Assembly: GCA_039925145.1 (NCBI GenBank)
Contig: JBDSZL010000038.1
Span: forward strand, 1 to 64,000
Source: JBDSZL01 sp039925145
GTDB lineage: Bacteria; Acidobacteriota; Vicinamibacteria; Vicinamibacterales; SCN-69-37
Reading direction: 5' to 3'
DNA: 64,000 nt
Shown here: piece by piece, positions 1 through 8,569 of the stretch
Numbering within the stretch: position 1 is the stretch's first letter
Layout of the letters: each line of letters begins with the position of its first letter
Translations under genes and position numbers: made by a program
The notes under the pieces: generated by a model
Database searches by the model: none
Told to the model about the DNA's origin: nothing
Seen by the model: only the letters and a program-made list of their open reading frames with translations

Positions 1-947
1 GGCCCCAGGCGCACGACATCATTCGGACCTGGCTGTTCTCGACCGTGCTGCGGTCGCACCTCGAAGAGGGAGTGCTGCCCTGGGCGAACACCGCGATATC
101 GGGATGGGTGCTCGATCCGGACCGTAAAAAAATGTCGAAGTCGAAGGGCAATGTGGTCACGCCGCTCGCGCTGCTCGAAGAACACGGCTCAGACGCGGTC
201 CGTTACTGGGCGGCTAAGGGCGGACCCGGCGTCGACACCGCGTTCGACTCCAGCCAGATGAAGGTCGGCCGCCGGCTGGCGATCAAGCTGCTCAACGCGT
301 CGAAGTTCGTTCTGTCGAAACGGGATCCGGCGGGCCCGATCAGCGAACCACTTGATCGGGGCATGGTCCGGCGTCTTGCGCGCCTCGTCACGCAGGCGAC
401 GGCGGCCCTCGAGAGCTACGACTACGCCGCCGCGCTCCGGGAGACCGAAGAGTTCTTCTGGTGGTTCTGCGACGACTACATCGAGCTGGTCAAGCGGCGC
501 CGCGCAGGCGACGGCCATGCGGCAGCATCGGCTGCCGCCGCCGGAACAGCCGCCCTCAGCGTGCTGCTTCGCCTGCTCGCCCCCTTTCTGCCCTTCGTGA
601 CTGAGGAAGTCTGGTCGTGGTGGCAAACGGGATCGGTGCACCGGGCCCCGTGGCCCGATGCGGCCTTGCTCACCGATGGGGCTGACGCAACACAAGCTGA
701 GCCCGATGAGGCCGCCGTGGTTGCGGCATCAACGGTCACAAGCCGTATCCGTCAGGAGCGTTCACAGCAGAAGCTCGGATTCGGCGTGCCGGTGCGGGCC
801 ACCCTCGTCCTGCCCGCCAGCCATCGTGGGGCCTGGCAGGTGATCGAGGGCGACGTATTGGCCGGCAACAATGTGAGTGGGGCAGACGTGAGCTTTGACG
901 CCGAGAGATTCGACCTCTCCATCCAACCGCTTGCGCCGAATGCCTGA
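1..947 (+). CDS. valS: Valyl-tRNA synthetase, C-terminal part (5' end outside window)
   Basis: Charges tRNA-Val in the cytoplasm. The reading frame is open from base 3 and continues upstream of the window, so only about the last 314 residues are present. The class I signature KMSKSKGN lies near base 130, followed by GRRLAIKLLNASKFVL, which opens the helical anticodon-binding domain typical of ValRS. The protein ends about 100 residues after the anticodon domain and shows no long coiled-coil tRNA arm, so it looks like the shorter ValRS form. The stop overlaps the nadC start by 8 bases, which suggests co-transcription. Identification is firm; the subtype is inferred. Confidence 0.95.
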   Translation, partial: PQAHDIIRTWLFSTVLRSHLEEGVLPWANTAISGWVLDPDRKKMSKSKGNVVTPLALLEEHGSDAVRYWAAKGGPGVDTAFDSSQMKVGRRLAIKLLNASKFVLSKRDPAGPISEPLDRGMVRRLARLVTQATAALESYDYAAALRETEEFFWWFCDDYIELVKRRRAGDGHAAASAAAAGTAALSVLLRLLAPFLPFVTEEVWSWWQTGSVHRAPWPDAALLTDGADATQAEPDEAAVVAASTVTSRIRQERSQQKLGFGVPVRATLVLPASHRGAWQVIEGDVLAGNNVSGADVSFDAERFDLSIQPLAPNA

Positions 948-1779
948 GCCTCTCGATCCGGCTGCCTACCGCGCGTTGGTCCGGGCGGCATTGTCGGAGG
1001 ATGTCGGCTCGGGAGATATCACGACGGCGGCCACTGTCCCAGCTGCGGCCATGGGGCGAGGTGTGCTGCTGGCAAAGAGCTCGCTCGTGCTGTGCGGCGC
1101 CGACGTCGCGCGTGAGGTGTTTGCCTCCGTCGATCCCCACCTGCAGTGCGAGTTCACCGCTCGTGACGGGGACTGGGTCACGGCGGGAGAGAGCTTTGCC
1201 GCCGTGAGCGGCAGAGCCGCGTCGTTGCTGGTGGCCGAGCGTACGGCGCTCAACTTCATGCAGTACCTCTCAGGCATTGCGACGACCGCGCGCGCGTACG
1301 TCGAGGCGGCTGGCGGCGACGTTGTCATTCTCGATACGCGCAAGACCACACCGACCCTGCGCGCGCTCGCCAAGTACGCGGTTCGGTGCGGCGGCGGCTC
1401 GAATCATCGCATTGGGCTCTACGACGGCGTGCTGATCAAGGACAACCACATCCGGCTCGCGGGTGGAATCACCCAAGCGGTCAACCGCGTGAGGGCCGCG
1501 GGGTATGGCCTGCCCATCGAAGTCGAAACGCAGGATCTGGCGCAGGTCGACGAAGCGGTTGACGCCGGCGCCGACATCATCATGCTCGACAACTTCAGCG
1601 ATGCCACGATGCGCGAGGCGATCGCGCGCGTGGGTGGCCGGGCGCAGGTGGAGCTCTCGGGCAACATGACACTCGAGCGCGTGCGGGTGTTGGCCGCGCT
1701 TGGCGCCGATTCGATTTCCGTTGGGGCGATCACTCACTCCGCGCAAGCTGCCGACATCAGCTTCGATATTGAGGTCTGA
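940..1779 (+). CDS. nadC: Nicotinate-nucleotide pyrophosphorylase (quinolinate phosphoribosyltransferase)
   Basis: Converts quinolinate and PRPP to nicotinate mononucleotide, CO2 and PPi in de novo NAD synthesis. The 279-residue length fits the family. Recognisable motifs are SEDVGSGDITT near the N-terminus, ERTALNFMQYLSGIAT, the substrate-binding TRKTTPTLRALAKYAV and GGGSNHRIGLYDGVLIKDNH, then MLDNFS and ELSGNM in the barrel. I chose the ATG at 940 (MPEPLDPAAY) because it matches family N-termini; an upstream ATG at 895 would add 15 residues inside valS. No nadA or nadB is present in the window. birA follows after 9 bases. Confidence 0.95.
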   Translation: MPEPLDPAAYRALVRAALSEDVGSGDITTAATVPAAAMGRGVLLAKSSLVLCGADVAREVFASVDPHLQCEFTARDGDWVTAGESFAAVSGRAASLLVAERTALNFMQYLSGIATTARAYVEAAGGDVVILDTRKTTPTLRALAKYAVRCGGGSNHRIGLYDGVLIKDNHIRLAGGITQAVNRVRAAGYGLPIEVETQDLAQVDEAVDAGADIIMLDNFSDATMREAIARVGGRAQVELSGNMTLERVRVLAALGADSISVGAITHSAQAADISFDIEV

Positions 1780-1788
1780 CGAGCCGCG

Positions 1789-2607
1789 ATGTTCGAGCCG
1801 CTCCCCGAGGATCTGGCGGACGCCATTGCGGCAGCGGGCGAGTCGCTGGGGACGTTTGCCAGGCTGCGTTATCGAGCCGAAGTGGAATCGACCAACGACC
1901 TGGCGCTCATGCTGGCCGCCGCTGGCGATTCCGAGGGCACGGCGGTCATCGCCGATGTGCAGCGTGCCGGACGGGGTCGGCGGGGCCGTGCATGGCACTC
2001 GCCGGCCGGTGCGGGTCTGTATCTGTCGATCGTGGTCGAGCCTCCTCAGCGCGCCGGCAGCCTGCCTCTTGTGACGCTCGCCGCCGGCGTGGCCGTTGCC
2101 GTCGCGATCCGCCAAGCCACTGCTCTGCCGGTCGAGCTCAAGTGGCCCAACGACGTGGTGATCGGCCGTCCGTGGCGCAAACTCGGCGGAGTGCTGTCTG
2201 AGGCCGCGAGCACGGGATCGTCCGTACTCGCGATCGTCATCGGAATCGGTCTGAATCTGCAGCAGGCGCAGTACCCCCGAGAGCTCGCCGGCCGCGCCAC
2301 GTCACTCGAGGCGGAACTCGGACGACCGGTGAGCAGGGCCGTCATCGTTGTCGAGATCCTGCGGCAAATGCGTGCGATCATGCATCGGCTGCGCGACGAC
2401 GATGCCGCGCGCCTGTGCGCGGAGTGGCGGCAGCTCGGGGCCGCCGGTCTCGGCGGCCACGTATGCTGGCGCGAGAACGGGCAGGACCGGCGCGGTCGGG
2501 CCGTCGACATCGCCGCCGATGGTGCCCTGCTCGTGGACGTCGGCGATGGACGCGTCGAGCGAGTGATTGCTGGCGAAGTGAACTGGGAGTCTCTGCCACG
2601 TGGATAG
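1789..2607 (+). CDS. birA: Biotin--[acetyl-CoA-carboxylase] ligase
   Basis: Activates biotin to biotinyl-AMP and transfers it to the biotin carboxyl carrier protein of acetyl-CoA carboxylase. The 272 residues begin close to the catalytic domain, so the DNA-binding helix-turn-helix of bifunctional BirA is absent and this is a monofunctional ligase. The biotinyl-AMP loop reads GRGRRGRAW; other family motifs are ESTNDLA, LKWPNDV and the KLGGVLSEA stretch. A C-terminal SH3-like domain is plausible. It overlaps the next gene by 8 bases. It cannot act as a repressor without the helix-turn-helix. Confidence 0.93.
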   Translation: MFEPLPEDLADAIAAAGESLGTFARLRYRAEVESTNDLALMLAAAGDSEGTAVIADVQRAGRGRRGRAWHSPAGAGLYLSIVVEPPQRAGSLPLVTLAAGVAVAVAIRQATALPVELKWPNDVVIGRPWRKLGGVLSEAASTGSSVLAIVIGIGLNLQQAQYPRELAGRATSLEAELGRPVSRAVIVVEILRQMRAIMHRLRDDDAARLCAEWRQLGAAGLGGHVCWRENGQDRRGRAVDIAADGALLVDVGDGRVERVIAGEVNWESLPRG

Positions 2608-3346
2608 CTTGCCGCTGCCGGCCGTCTCCGGCGACCTCGACGTCGGGGACTTCTGCCGTCGCGTCGAGGAGCACCTCGCGCGCGTGAACAAGGGGCACCT
2701 GGTACGCATCGTCGGCACGGGCTTCGAGCTGGTCCGCGGATGGGCCGCGGGTGGCATCCCGCTCAGTGTCGTCTGTCGCGCGATCGATCAGAAGGCAGAA
2801 CGGCATCAGGCCGGCCGATCGAGGCGACCATTGCGCATCGAGTTCTGCGAAGACGACGTGCAAGGCCTGTATCAGGATTGGCGCCGTGCCGTGGGTGTGG
2901 CCGACTACGGCGAGGACCCGGCACCCGATGCGCACCCCGCGCGCGAAGAGCGCCGTCGGCCGTCGCTGGCCCGTCAGATAGACCGCGCGATGGAACGCCT
3001 GGTGAGGGCGGCGGGCCACCTCGATTTGCCAGGCCCGTTTCGCGACGCGCTGACGGGAACGATCGAGCAACTGGTCGTCCTTCGTGATGAGGCGGCTCAC
3101 GCGCGGGGCGACGCCCGCCAACAGCTGGCCGCGAAGCTCGCGGACCTCGATCGGCAGCTACTCGTGTCCGCGCGCACGACCAGCGGAGTCGACATCGTCC
3201 TGCTCGAGTCCGAAGCCGCTCTGGAGCTGTCCGCCTATCGAGAACGACTCACCGGAGATGCGTGGCAGGTGAGTCTCGACGCGGCGGTCGATCGCCTGCT
3301 GCGTGGCCACCTGGGCCTTCCGACCCTCGACCCTGACGCCGCGTGA
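2600..3346 (+). CDS. Conserved-looking hypothetical protein
   Basis: A 248-residue cytoplasmic protein without signal peptide or membrane segment; I do not recognise the family. The N-terminal half contains WAAGGIPLSVVCRAIDQKAE, which looks like a short helical segment, perhaps helix-turn-helix-like. The C-terminal half is rich in charged helices (around residues 130-200). It starts at a GTG overlapping the birA stop by 8 bases and ends in a GTGA overlap with the methyltransferase gene, so it is very likely translated as part of the valS-nadC-birA unit. Codon use matches its neighbours. No function is proposed. Confidence 0.75.
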   Translation: MDSLPLPAVSGDLDVGDFCRRVEEHLARVNKGHLVRIVGTGFELVRGWAAGGIPLSVVCRAIDQKAERHQAGRSRRPLRIEFCEDDVQGLYQDWRRAVGVADYGEDPAPDAHPAREERRRPSLARQIDRAMERLVRAAGHLDLPGPFRDALTGTIEQLVVLRDEAAHARGDARQQLAAKLADLDRQLLVSARTTSGVDIVLLESEAALELSAYRERLTGDAWQVSLDAAVDRLLRGHLGLPTLDPDAA

Positions 3347-4635
3347 CGCCCCAGACAGTACTCAAAGATCTGATCGTCGAGCGCCCCGTCGCCGGCGGCA
3401 GAATGCTGGCGCGCCACGAAGGGCGCGTCGTGTTCGTCTCCGGCGCCATTCCTGGCGAACGGATCCACGCGGTACTGGAGAGAGCGGCACAGCAGGTCCT
3501 GTGGGCTCGTGCTGTTGACATCATCGAGCCGAGCGGCGACCGCCGCGAGCCGCTCGGCGACCCCACCTGTGGCGGCCTCACGTATGCGCATATCGTGTAC
3601 GAACGTCAGCGGCAGTTGAAGGCCGCAGTGTTGGTTGACGCATTTCGTCGCGTAGGGAAGATCACGCTCGATGTCGTGCCGCCGGTGTTGCCGTCTCCTG
3701 AGGCCGGCTACCGCTGGCGTGCCCGACTCCACGTCCGTGACCACCGGGCCGGCTTCTTCAAGGAGCAGACACACCGGCTTTGCGAGCCCGCCCCTGGCGG
3801 TCCAGTGCGAGCCGAGACTCTCGACGCTGTGTCTCGAATGCTCCGCGCCTCGAGTGCGGGAGCATCGGCGTGCGAGGCCCTAGTCGTCGCTGAAAATGGG
3901 CCGGGCCTGGAAAGGGTTGTCCATCTCGAGCCGCGCGAGGGTTCGCGGCTCGACGACGCGGCTTGGGGCGAGTTGCCCGCAGGGATCACGGGCATGACGA
4001 CCACGGTGAGGCAACGGACCGTCACGCTGGCCGGCTCACCTCGGGTGACAGATACCGCGTCTCAATTGTGGGGAGCCGAGTCTTCGCCTCTTTCGCAGCA
4101 GACGATGTGGACGAGAAGCGCTGCGTCGTTCTTTCAGGGGAACAGATATCTCACTGGAACACTGGTTCGCCATGTACTCCTGCATGCCTCTGCGTCCCAT
4201 GTGGCGGATCTCTACGCAGGGGTCGGACTCTTTGCCGTAGCACTGGCGTCAAACGGCACGCACGTTGTGGCAGTTGAGAACGACCCGCAGAGCGGCACGG
4301 ATCTCGATCTGAATGCAGCGCCGTGGGCAAGTTACCTCGAGACGGTGCACGCGTCTGTCGAGGAGGTCCTGCCGGAATTGCAGCCGGGTCTCGTCGGAGC
4401 CGTCGTCATGGACCCGCCTCGCGCGGGTCTCTCGCGGCGCGGGCTCTCATCCTTGATGTCGCTTTCGGTGCCGCGGCTGATCTATGTCTCGTGCGACCCT
4501 GCCACGCTGGCCCGCGATGCCGCGCTGCTCGTGGCTGGGGGCTACGGCATTCGCGACGTGACCGCCTTCGACCTCTTTCCGACGACAGCTCACGTCGAGA
4601 CGGTGGTGATCTTCGAGCGTGACAGTTCGAATTAG
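3343..4635 (+). CDS. RNA 5-methyluridine methyltransferase, RumA/TrmA family
   Basis: SAM-dependent enzyme of 430 residues that methylates C5 of a uridine in rRNA or tRNA. An N-terminal TRAM domain (about residues 1-60) is followed by a central region and a Rossmann methyltransferase domain. Family motifs are FFQGNRYLT, the SAM-binding DLYAGVGLFAVALA, VVMDPPRAGL, and the catalytic cysteine in YVSCDPATLARD near the C-terminus. The 4Fe-4S cysteines of RlmD/RumA are mostly missing: only one Cys remains, in the DPTCGGLTYAHI segment. Whether the substrate is 23S rRNA or tRNA cannot be told from sequence. It starts at a GTG inside a GTGA overlap and is convergent with the next gene, 15 bases away. 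Confidence 0.88.
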   Translation: MTPQTVLKDLIVERPVAGGRMLARHEGRVVFVSGAIPGERIHAVLERAAQQVLWARAVDIIEPSGDRREPLGDPTCGGLTYAHIVYERQRQLKAAVLVDAFRRVGKITLDVVPPVLPSPEAGYRWRARLHVRDHRAGFFKEQTHRLCEPAPGGPVRAETLDAVSRMLRASSAGASACEALVVAENGPGLERVVHLEPREGSRLDDAAWGELPAGITGMTTTVRQRTVTLAGSPRVTDTASQLWGAESSPLSQQTMWTRSAASFFQGNRYLTGTLVRHVLLHASASHVADLYAGVGLFAVALASNGTHVVAVENDPQSGTDLDLNAAPWASYLETVHASVEEVLPELQPGLVGAVVMDPPRAGLSRRGLSSLMSLSVPRLIYVSCDPATLARDAALLVAGGYGIRDVTAFDLFPTTAHVETVVIFERDSSN

Positions 4636-4650
4636 ACGTCGTGATGGGCG

Positions 4651-5364
4651 TCAGCGCGCGTCACGGATCTGCTCTCGGTTAACCCGCCAGCGCCTCGCAG
4701 CCGCCACGAGTCCTTCGAACACCCAACTGAACTCACCGGTCTGCCAGAAGTTTTCCGGGTGCCACTGTACGCCCATGCAGAATGGGACGTTCGGCCGCTC
4801 AATGGCTTCAACCAGTCCGTCCGCGGCCGCCGCAGATGCCTTGAACCCAGGCGCGAGCTGGTCTATGCCCTGATGATGACGGCTGTTGACCGCCAGTGCG
4901 GTCGTCTGCGCGCCGGCGGCGGTTGCCAGCGTTGCCAGGATCGATCCTTCCTGCATCTGCACCACGTGGGGAGTGCTGGTGGGCGGGTCGCGCTGGACGT
5001 GGCGCACGGAACCCGGGCGTTGACTGGCCAGGTCCTGCACGAGCGTGCCGCCAGCCGCGACGTTCAGCAGCTGTACGCCACGGCAGATGGCGAGCAGCGG
5101 CATCTCGCGCGCAAGTGCTTCGCGGACCAGAACGAATTCGTACTCGTCGCGCGCGGAATCGACGCGTGTCGTGGGGTGGAGGTCTGCAGTGCCGTACCGC
5201 GCCGGGGCGATGTCGGCGCCGCCTGTGAGCAGGATGCCGTCGCAGTCGTCGAGCGCCTGCGGGAGCACATCGACGGCGGGATCGAGGACGCGCGGGGTCG
5301 CACCGGCCTGCTCGAGAGAGCGGATGTAGTCGGGTTGCGGAAACGCGATGGCGATGCGGGGCAT
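4651..5364 (-). CDS. Class I glutamine amidotransferase-like (gamma-glutamyl-gamma-aminobutyrate hydrolase family)
   Basis: Resembles PuuD-type peptidase C26 enzymes that hydrolyse gamma-glutamyl amide bonds. In about 237 residues the nucleophile elbow reads AICRGVQLLNVAAGGTL, and the catalytic His-Glu pair lies in GVQWHPENF near the C-terminus. The GILLTGGADIAPARYG segment is typical of the family. The start MPRIAIAF at 5364 avoids overlap with argS; an ATG two codons upstream (5370) would overlap its stop by 4 bases. It lies downstream of argS on the same strand and is probably co-transcribed. The natural substrate is unknown. Confidence 0.87.
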   Translation of the reverse strand: MPRIAIAFPQPDYIRSLEQAGATPRVLDPAVDVLPQALDDCDGILLTGGADIAPARYGTADLHPTTRVDSARDEYEFVLVREALAREMPLLAICRGVQLLNVAAGGTLVQDLASQRPGSVRHVQRDPPTSTPHVVQMQEGSILATLATAAGAQTTALAVNSRHHQGIDQLAPGFKASAAAADGLVEAIERPNVPFCMGVQWHPENFWQTGEFSWVFEGLVAAARRWRVNREQIRDAR

Positions 5365-5366
5365 GA

Positions 5367-7367
5367 TCACATCCGAAGAGGCACGCGGCAGCCCATGAGG
5401 TCGAGCACCGTGGCCAGTTGACGACGGACGTAGATGACGGCGGCGGCGCGCCAGAGACGGGCGTCCTCACGCTCTTCGCGCAGAATCTGCTGACGATGGT
5501 AGAAGGCGTTGAACGTCTGGGCCAAACTGAACGCGTACTTCGCCAGCACCGACAGCTCGAGCGAGGATACGGCTGCTTCAGCAACTTCGTCGAGGCGGGC
5601 GGCCTGCAGCACCAGGTCCCACAGCTGGTCGGCATCTCCGCCGGTCTCGATCGGCGAAGGATCGAGCCGCGCGATCTTCGCAATCACGTCCTCAGACGTC
5701 AGTCCGTCGCGCTCCTGCAGCTTGGCCAGAATATTGGCCGCGCGGACGCTGGCGTACTGGAGGTAGGGCCCCGTCTCTCCGTCGAAACTCAGGGCCTCGT
5801 CGATGTCGAACGCAATCACCTTGCCGCGCGAGAACTTGACGAGAAAGTAGCGCACCGCCGCAATCGCCACAGCCTCGGCCGTGCTGCGGCACTCCTCGAC
5901 GCCGAGCGCGGGGTTTCTGGAGCTCACCTCTGCGGTGGCCGTGGCGATGAGACGGTCGAGCAGGTCATCAGCCTTGACACCCAGGCCTTTGCGACCCGAC
6001 ACCTCCACGAACGGCTTGCCATTGCTCTCTTCGTCCGGATATCCGAGCTCACGAGCGGTGGCGTGGGACAGTGCGACCATCTCGTACGAGAAATGCGTCG
6101 ACGATCGGGCCTGCTCCACGCAACCCATGGTGCTCAACGCCTGCTTCAACAGTTGCTGCAGATATGCCTGCCTGGAGTCGATCACGTTGTACACCGCCGA
6201 GGCGTGACCAAAGGCAGGGCGCTCACGCGTCTCGTCCGCGCTCGATGTCGTCGCCCACAGTGGACGTCCGTCCGGACGGATTTCGAAAATCCGGTACTGA
6301 AAATCTCTTCCGAGCAGACCGAACTTCCAGAACTGATTTGCGATGTCCTTGCCCACGTAGGTGACCGTGCCATTCGAGCGCACGATCACTTTTTCACGCT
6401 GCTCCGGGTCGTCATCGCCTTCAGGCGTCGCGGCGGCAGGCCCGCCCTCTTCGATGGGCATGACCCAACAGCCAGCCAGGCGGCCGTCCGTTCGCAGGAA
6501 GACCGCGCCACGCGCCTGCAGTTGCGCGAACGCCGTTGCCCAGAACTGCAGACGGAGAATGTCGCCTTCCCACGTCAGCAGGTCGTAGTCGACATTCATG
6601 CGGCGCATCGTCTGCAGGTGACACCGCACAATCCGGTCTGCGATGACGGCGCCCATGTGGGCGAGGTCGTTGCCGCCCGCCTCGATGGCATGCATCACGC
6701 GCCCCCGCGTCTCCAGACGGGTCTTGTCGCCGGCGTACCACTGCGTGACCTTGGCGTACAGATCCCAGCAGTAATAATCAAACCGGCCCGACGGGTCATC
6801 GGCGAGAGCGGTCACCGCAGCGATGTCCCGCTGCTCGAGCTCCGTGAACCCAACCACAACGTCTGCGACCTGCACGCCGGTGTCATCGATGTAGTTCTGG
6901 ACTTCGACGGCGCGGCCCTGGTAGCGCAACAGGCGCACCAGTGTGTCGCCCAGAGCCGAATTGCGCAGATGCCCGATGTGTGCGGCCTTGTTGGGGTTGA
7001 TCGCCGTGTGCTCGACGATGACCTTGCCGGCGGGGCTGGTCGCTCCACCGTGCGTGGGCGCGAGCCATCCGGCGAGAGCGCTCACGCGTGACAGGTAGAA
7101 ATTGAGGTAGCCGTTGGGCGCGGCGTCGACGCGCGAGACGCCGGGGATGGCAGGCAACGTCGTGGCGAGCTCCTGCGCAATGAGCTTCGGTGCTTTCCTG
7201 AGCCGGCGGGCCAGTTCGAAGGCGACGGGCACCGCTAGGTCGCCGAGCGCGCGATGCGGCGGCGTCTCGATCACGATGGCCGGCTGATCGGCCACGGGCA
7301 GCGAGTACCGATCGAGCAGTGTGGCAGAGAGCGCAGACCTGATGGCGGAGTGAACGGGCAGGATCAT
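5367..7367 (-). CDS. argS: Arginyl-tRNA synthetase
   Basis: Class I synthetase of 666 residues that charges tRNA-Arg. An N-terminal Arg-tRNA synthetase additional domain is followed by the HIGH motif in NKAAHIGHLRNSALGDTL, then the catalytic core and a DALR anticodon-binding domain (ASVRAANILAKL through the C-terminal AAAVIYVRRQLATVLDLMG). The length exceeds the usual 550-600 because of insertions in the core, including an acidic segment around PEGDDDPEQ. I chose the ATG at 7367 (MILPVHSAIRSAL); the frame stays open upstream but runs into mobA. It overlaps the mobA stop by 4 bases (ATGA). Confidence 0.95.
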   Translation of the reverse strand: MILPVHSAIRSALSATLLDRYSLPVADQPAIVIETPPHRALGDLAVPVAFELARRLRKAPKLIAQELATTLPAIPGVSRVDAAPNGYLNFYLSRVSALAGWLAPTHGGATSPAGKVIVEHTAINPNKAAHIGHLRNSALGDTLVRLLRYQGRAVEVQNYIDDTGVQVADVVVGFTELEQRDIAAVTALADDPSGRFDYYCWDLYAKVTQWYAGDKTRLETRGRVMHAIEAGGNDLAHMGAVIADRIVRCHLQTMRRMNVDYDLLTWEGDILRLQFWATAFAQLQARGAVFLRTDGRLAGCWVMPIEEGGPAAATPEGDDDPEQREKVIVRSNGTVTYVGKDIANQFWKFGLLGRDFQYRIFEIRPDGRPLWATTSSADETRERPAFGHASAVYNVIDSRQAYLQQLLKQALSTMGCVEQARSSTHFSYEMVALSHATARELGYPDEESNGKPFVEVSGRKGLGVKADDLLDRLIATATAEVSSRNPALGVEECRSTAEAVAIAAVRYFLVKFSRGKVIAFDIDEALSFDGETGPYLQYASVRAANILAKLQERDGLTSEDVIAKIARLDPSPIETGGDADQLWDLVLQAARLDEVAEAAVSSLELSVLAKYAFSLAQTFNAFYHRQQILREEREDARLWRAAAVIYVRRQLATVLDLMGCRVPLRM

Positions 7368-7963
7368 GAACGGCGATATTGTACTCGCGCGTAGTCCTCC
7401 GGCGTGTTGATGTTGGCGAGCAGGCGGTCGACATCGCCGAACTCTGCAAGGTGTGCCTCGTCGATTTCTGCCATTTGCAGAACCGTTCCGAGGTCCGCCG
7501 CCTTCAGCTGATCGGCTTCGATCTGGCCGCGCACGCGGTCCCGTGCGCTGGTGCGATAGCACGCCAGCAGCGGTTCGGGTCCCCGCCCTGTGCGCACCCA
7601 GGCGCCGTCGAAGCCCTCCGAGCGCTCTGCGAGCGCCTGCAGCAGTCCTGTTTCGAGAAAAGGAAGGTCGCAGGCAATCGTCAACACACGCGGTCCGGCC
7701 GCGACACAGAGCGCCGTGTAGATGCCGCCGATGGCGCCCAGCCCTGGCAGACGGTCGGGGTGGACGGCCAGTCCGATATCTGAATAGCGCGAGGCGTCAG
7801 CGGCCAGAATTAGCACTTCATGCGCCACACGTTGCAGCAGAGCGACCTGACGAACGATGATTGAGCGTCCTTCGACGAGCAGGCGACTCTTGTCCTGACC
7901 CGCGAAGCGACGGGCACTGCCGCCCGCAACGATCGCAGCAGACGTCGTCGACGAGTCGTACAT
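7364..7963 (-). CDS. mobA: Molybdenum cofactor guanylyltransferase
   Basis: Attaches GMP to molybdopterin to form the guanine dinucleotide cofactor. The 199-residue protein carries the nucleotidyltransferase signature AGGSARRFAGQDKSRL near the N-terminus and the metal-binding ACDLPFL motif near residue 98. PGLGAIGGIYTAL is also typical. The ATG at 7963 places AGGS at residue 13, as expected for the family, so upstream extension is unlikely. Its start codon lies only 9 bases from the divergent start of the next gene. No other Mo-cofactor genes are in the window; a related role such as MobA-like NTP transfer cannot be excluded. Confidence 0.9.
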   Translation of the reverse strand: MYDSSTTSAAIVAGGSARRFAGQDKSRLLVEGRSIIVRQVALLQRVAHEVLILAADASRYSDIGLAVHPDRLPGLGAIGGIYTALCVAAGPRVLTIACDLPFLETGLLQALAERSEGFDGAWVRTGRGPEPLLACYRTSARDRVRGQIEADQLKAADLGTVLQMAEIDEAHLAEFGDVDRLLANINTPEDYARVQYRRS

Positions 7964-7972
7964 GGACGCATC

Positions 7973-8569
7973 ATGACAGAGGGCCATCTTGGACGCCTGC
8001 TTGCCGCCAGCCTCCACCAGGCGATCATGGACGAGCTGCCGAACCGGCTGGAGTTCTATGAGAACTGGCTGCACGGCGAAGGGCTGCGCGACGGCACCAT
8101 CGGCATGGCGCCGATGAGCGCGGTGGTCGGCTTTCTCCGGACGGAAGGAGAAGCCTACGATCGGGTGATGGCCCGGGCAGGGGGCCTCGCGGCGGAGTGG
8201 GCCATTGCGTCGATGTCGACCGTGGAAGTTCGGGCGATCGGGTGGCTTCCGCGTCCGCTCCGTCTGAAAGCCGGGTTGCGCATGGCCGACTCGGTCGCCC
8301 GGTCCGCCATGCCGCAGAGTCCGCTTGTCCGCAAAGTGCGCGGGGCGCGCGGTCGCGTCCAGATCACGTCGTCGCTCTTCTGTGCCGCGCGGGGCGAACA
8401 CGCCGCGCCCCTGTGCGGGTTCTACCGGTCGCTGATCGACCGTACGCTGCAGTTGTGTGACATCGAGGCGACCACCCGCGTCGAGAGCTGTCGCGCGGTA
8501 GACGGATCGCCCTGCGTCGTCGGTGTCCAGTTGATGGATAGCCAGCCCACGCCGGCCATCGCCCCATGA
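7973..8569 (+). CDS. Hypothetical protein with a V4R-like C-terminal segment
   Basis: A 198-residue soluble protein. The C-terminal part (about residues 135-190: CAARGEH, CGFYRSLID, then VESCRAVDGSPCVVGV) resembles the V4R small-molecule-binding domain, including its characteristic C-R-A-x-G-x-P-C spacing. The N-terminal half resembles nothing I can name. It is divergent from mobA with almost no room for a promoter and overlaps the downstream TPR gene by 4 bases (ATGA). A start at the later ATG 8027 is possible. The V4R assignment is inference; ligand and role are unknown. Confidence 0.7.
   Translation: MTEGHLGRLLAASLHQAIMDELPNRLEFYENWLHGEGLRDGTIGMAPMSAVVGFLRTEGEAYDRVMARAGGLAAEWAIASMSTVEVRAIGWLPRPLRLKAGLRMADSVARSAMPQSPLVRKVRGARGRVQITSSLFCAARGEHAAPLCGFYRSLIDRTLQLCDIEATTRVESCRAVDGSPCVVGVQLMDSQPTPAIAP

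Noticed and set aside
5418..7091. 557-codon frame opposite argS
   Set aside because: Lies wholly within the coding sequence of argS on the other strand, with shadow-like composition.
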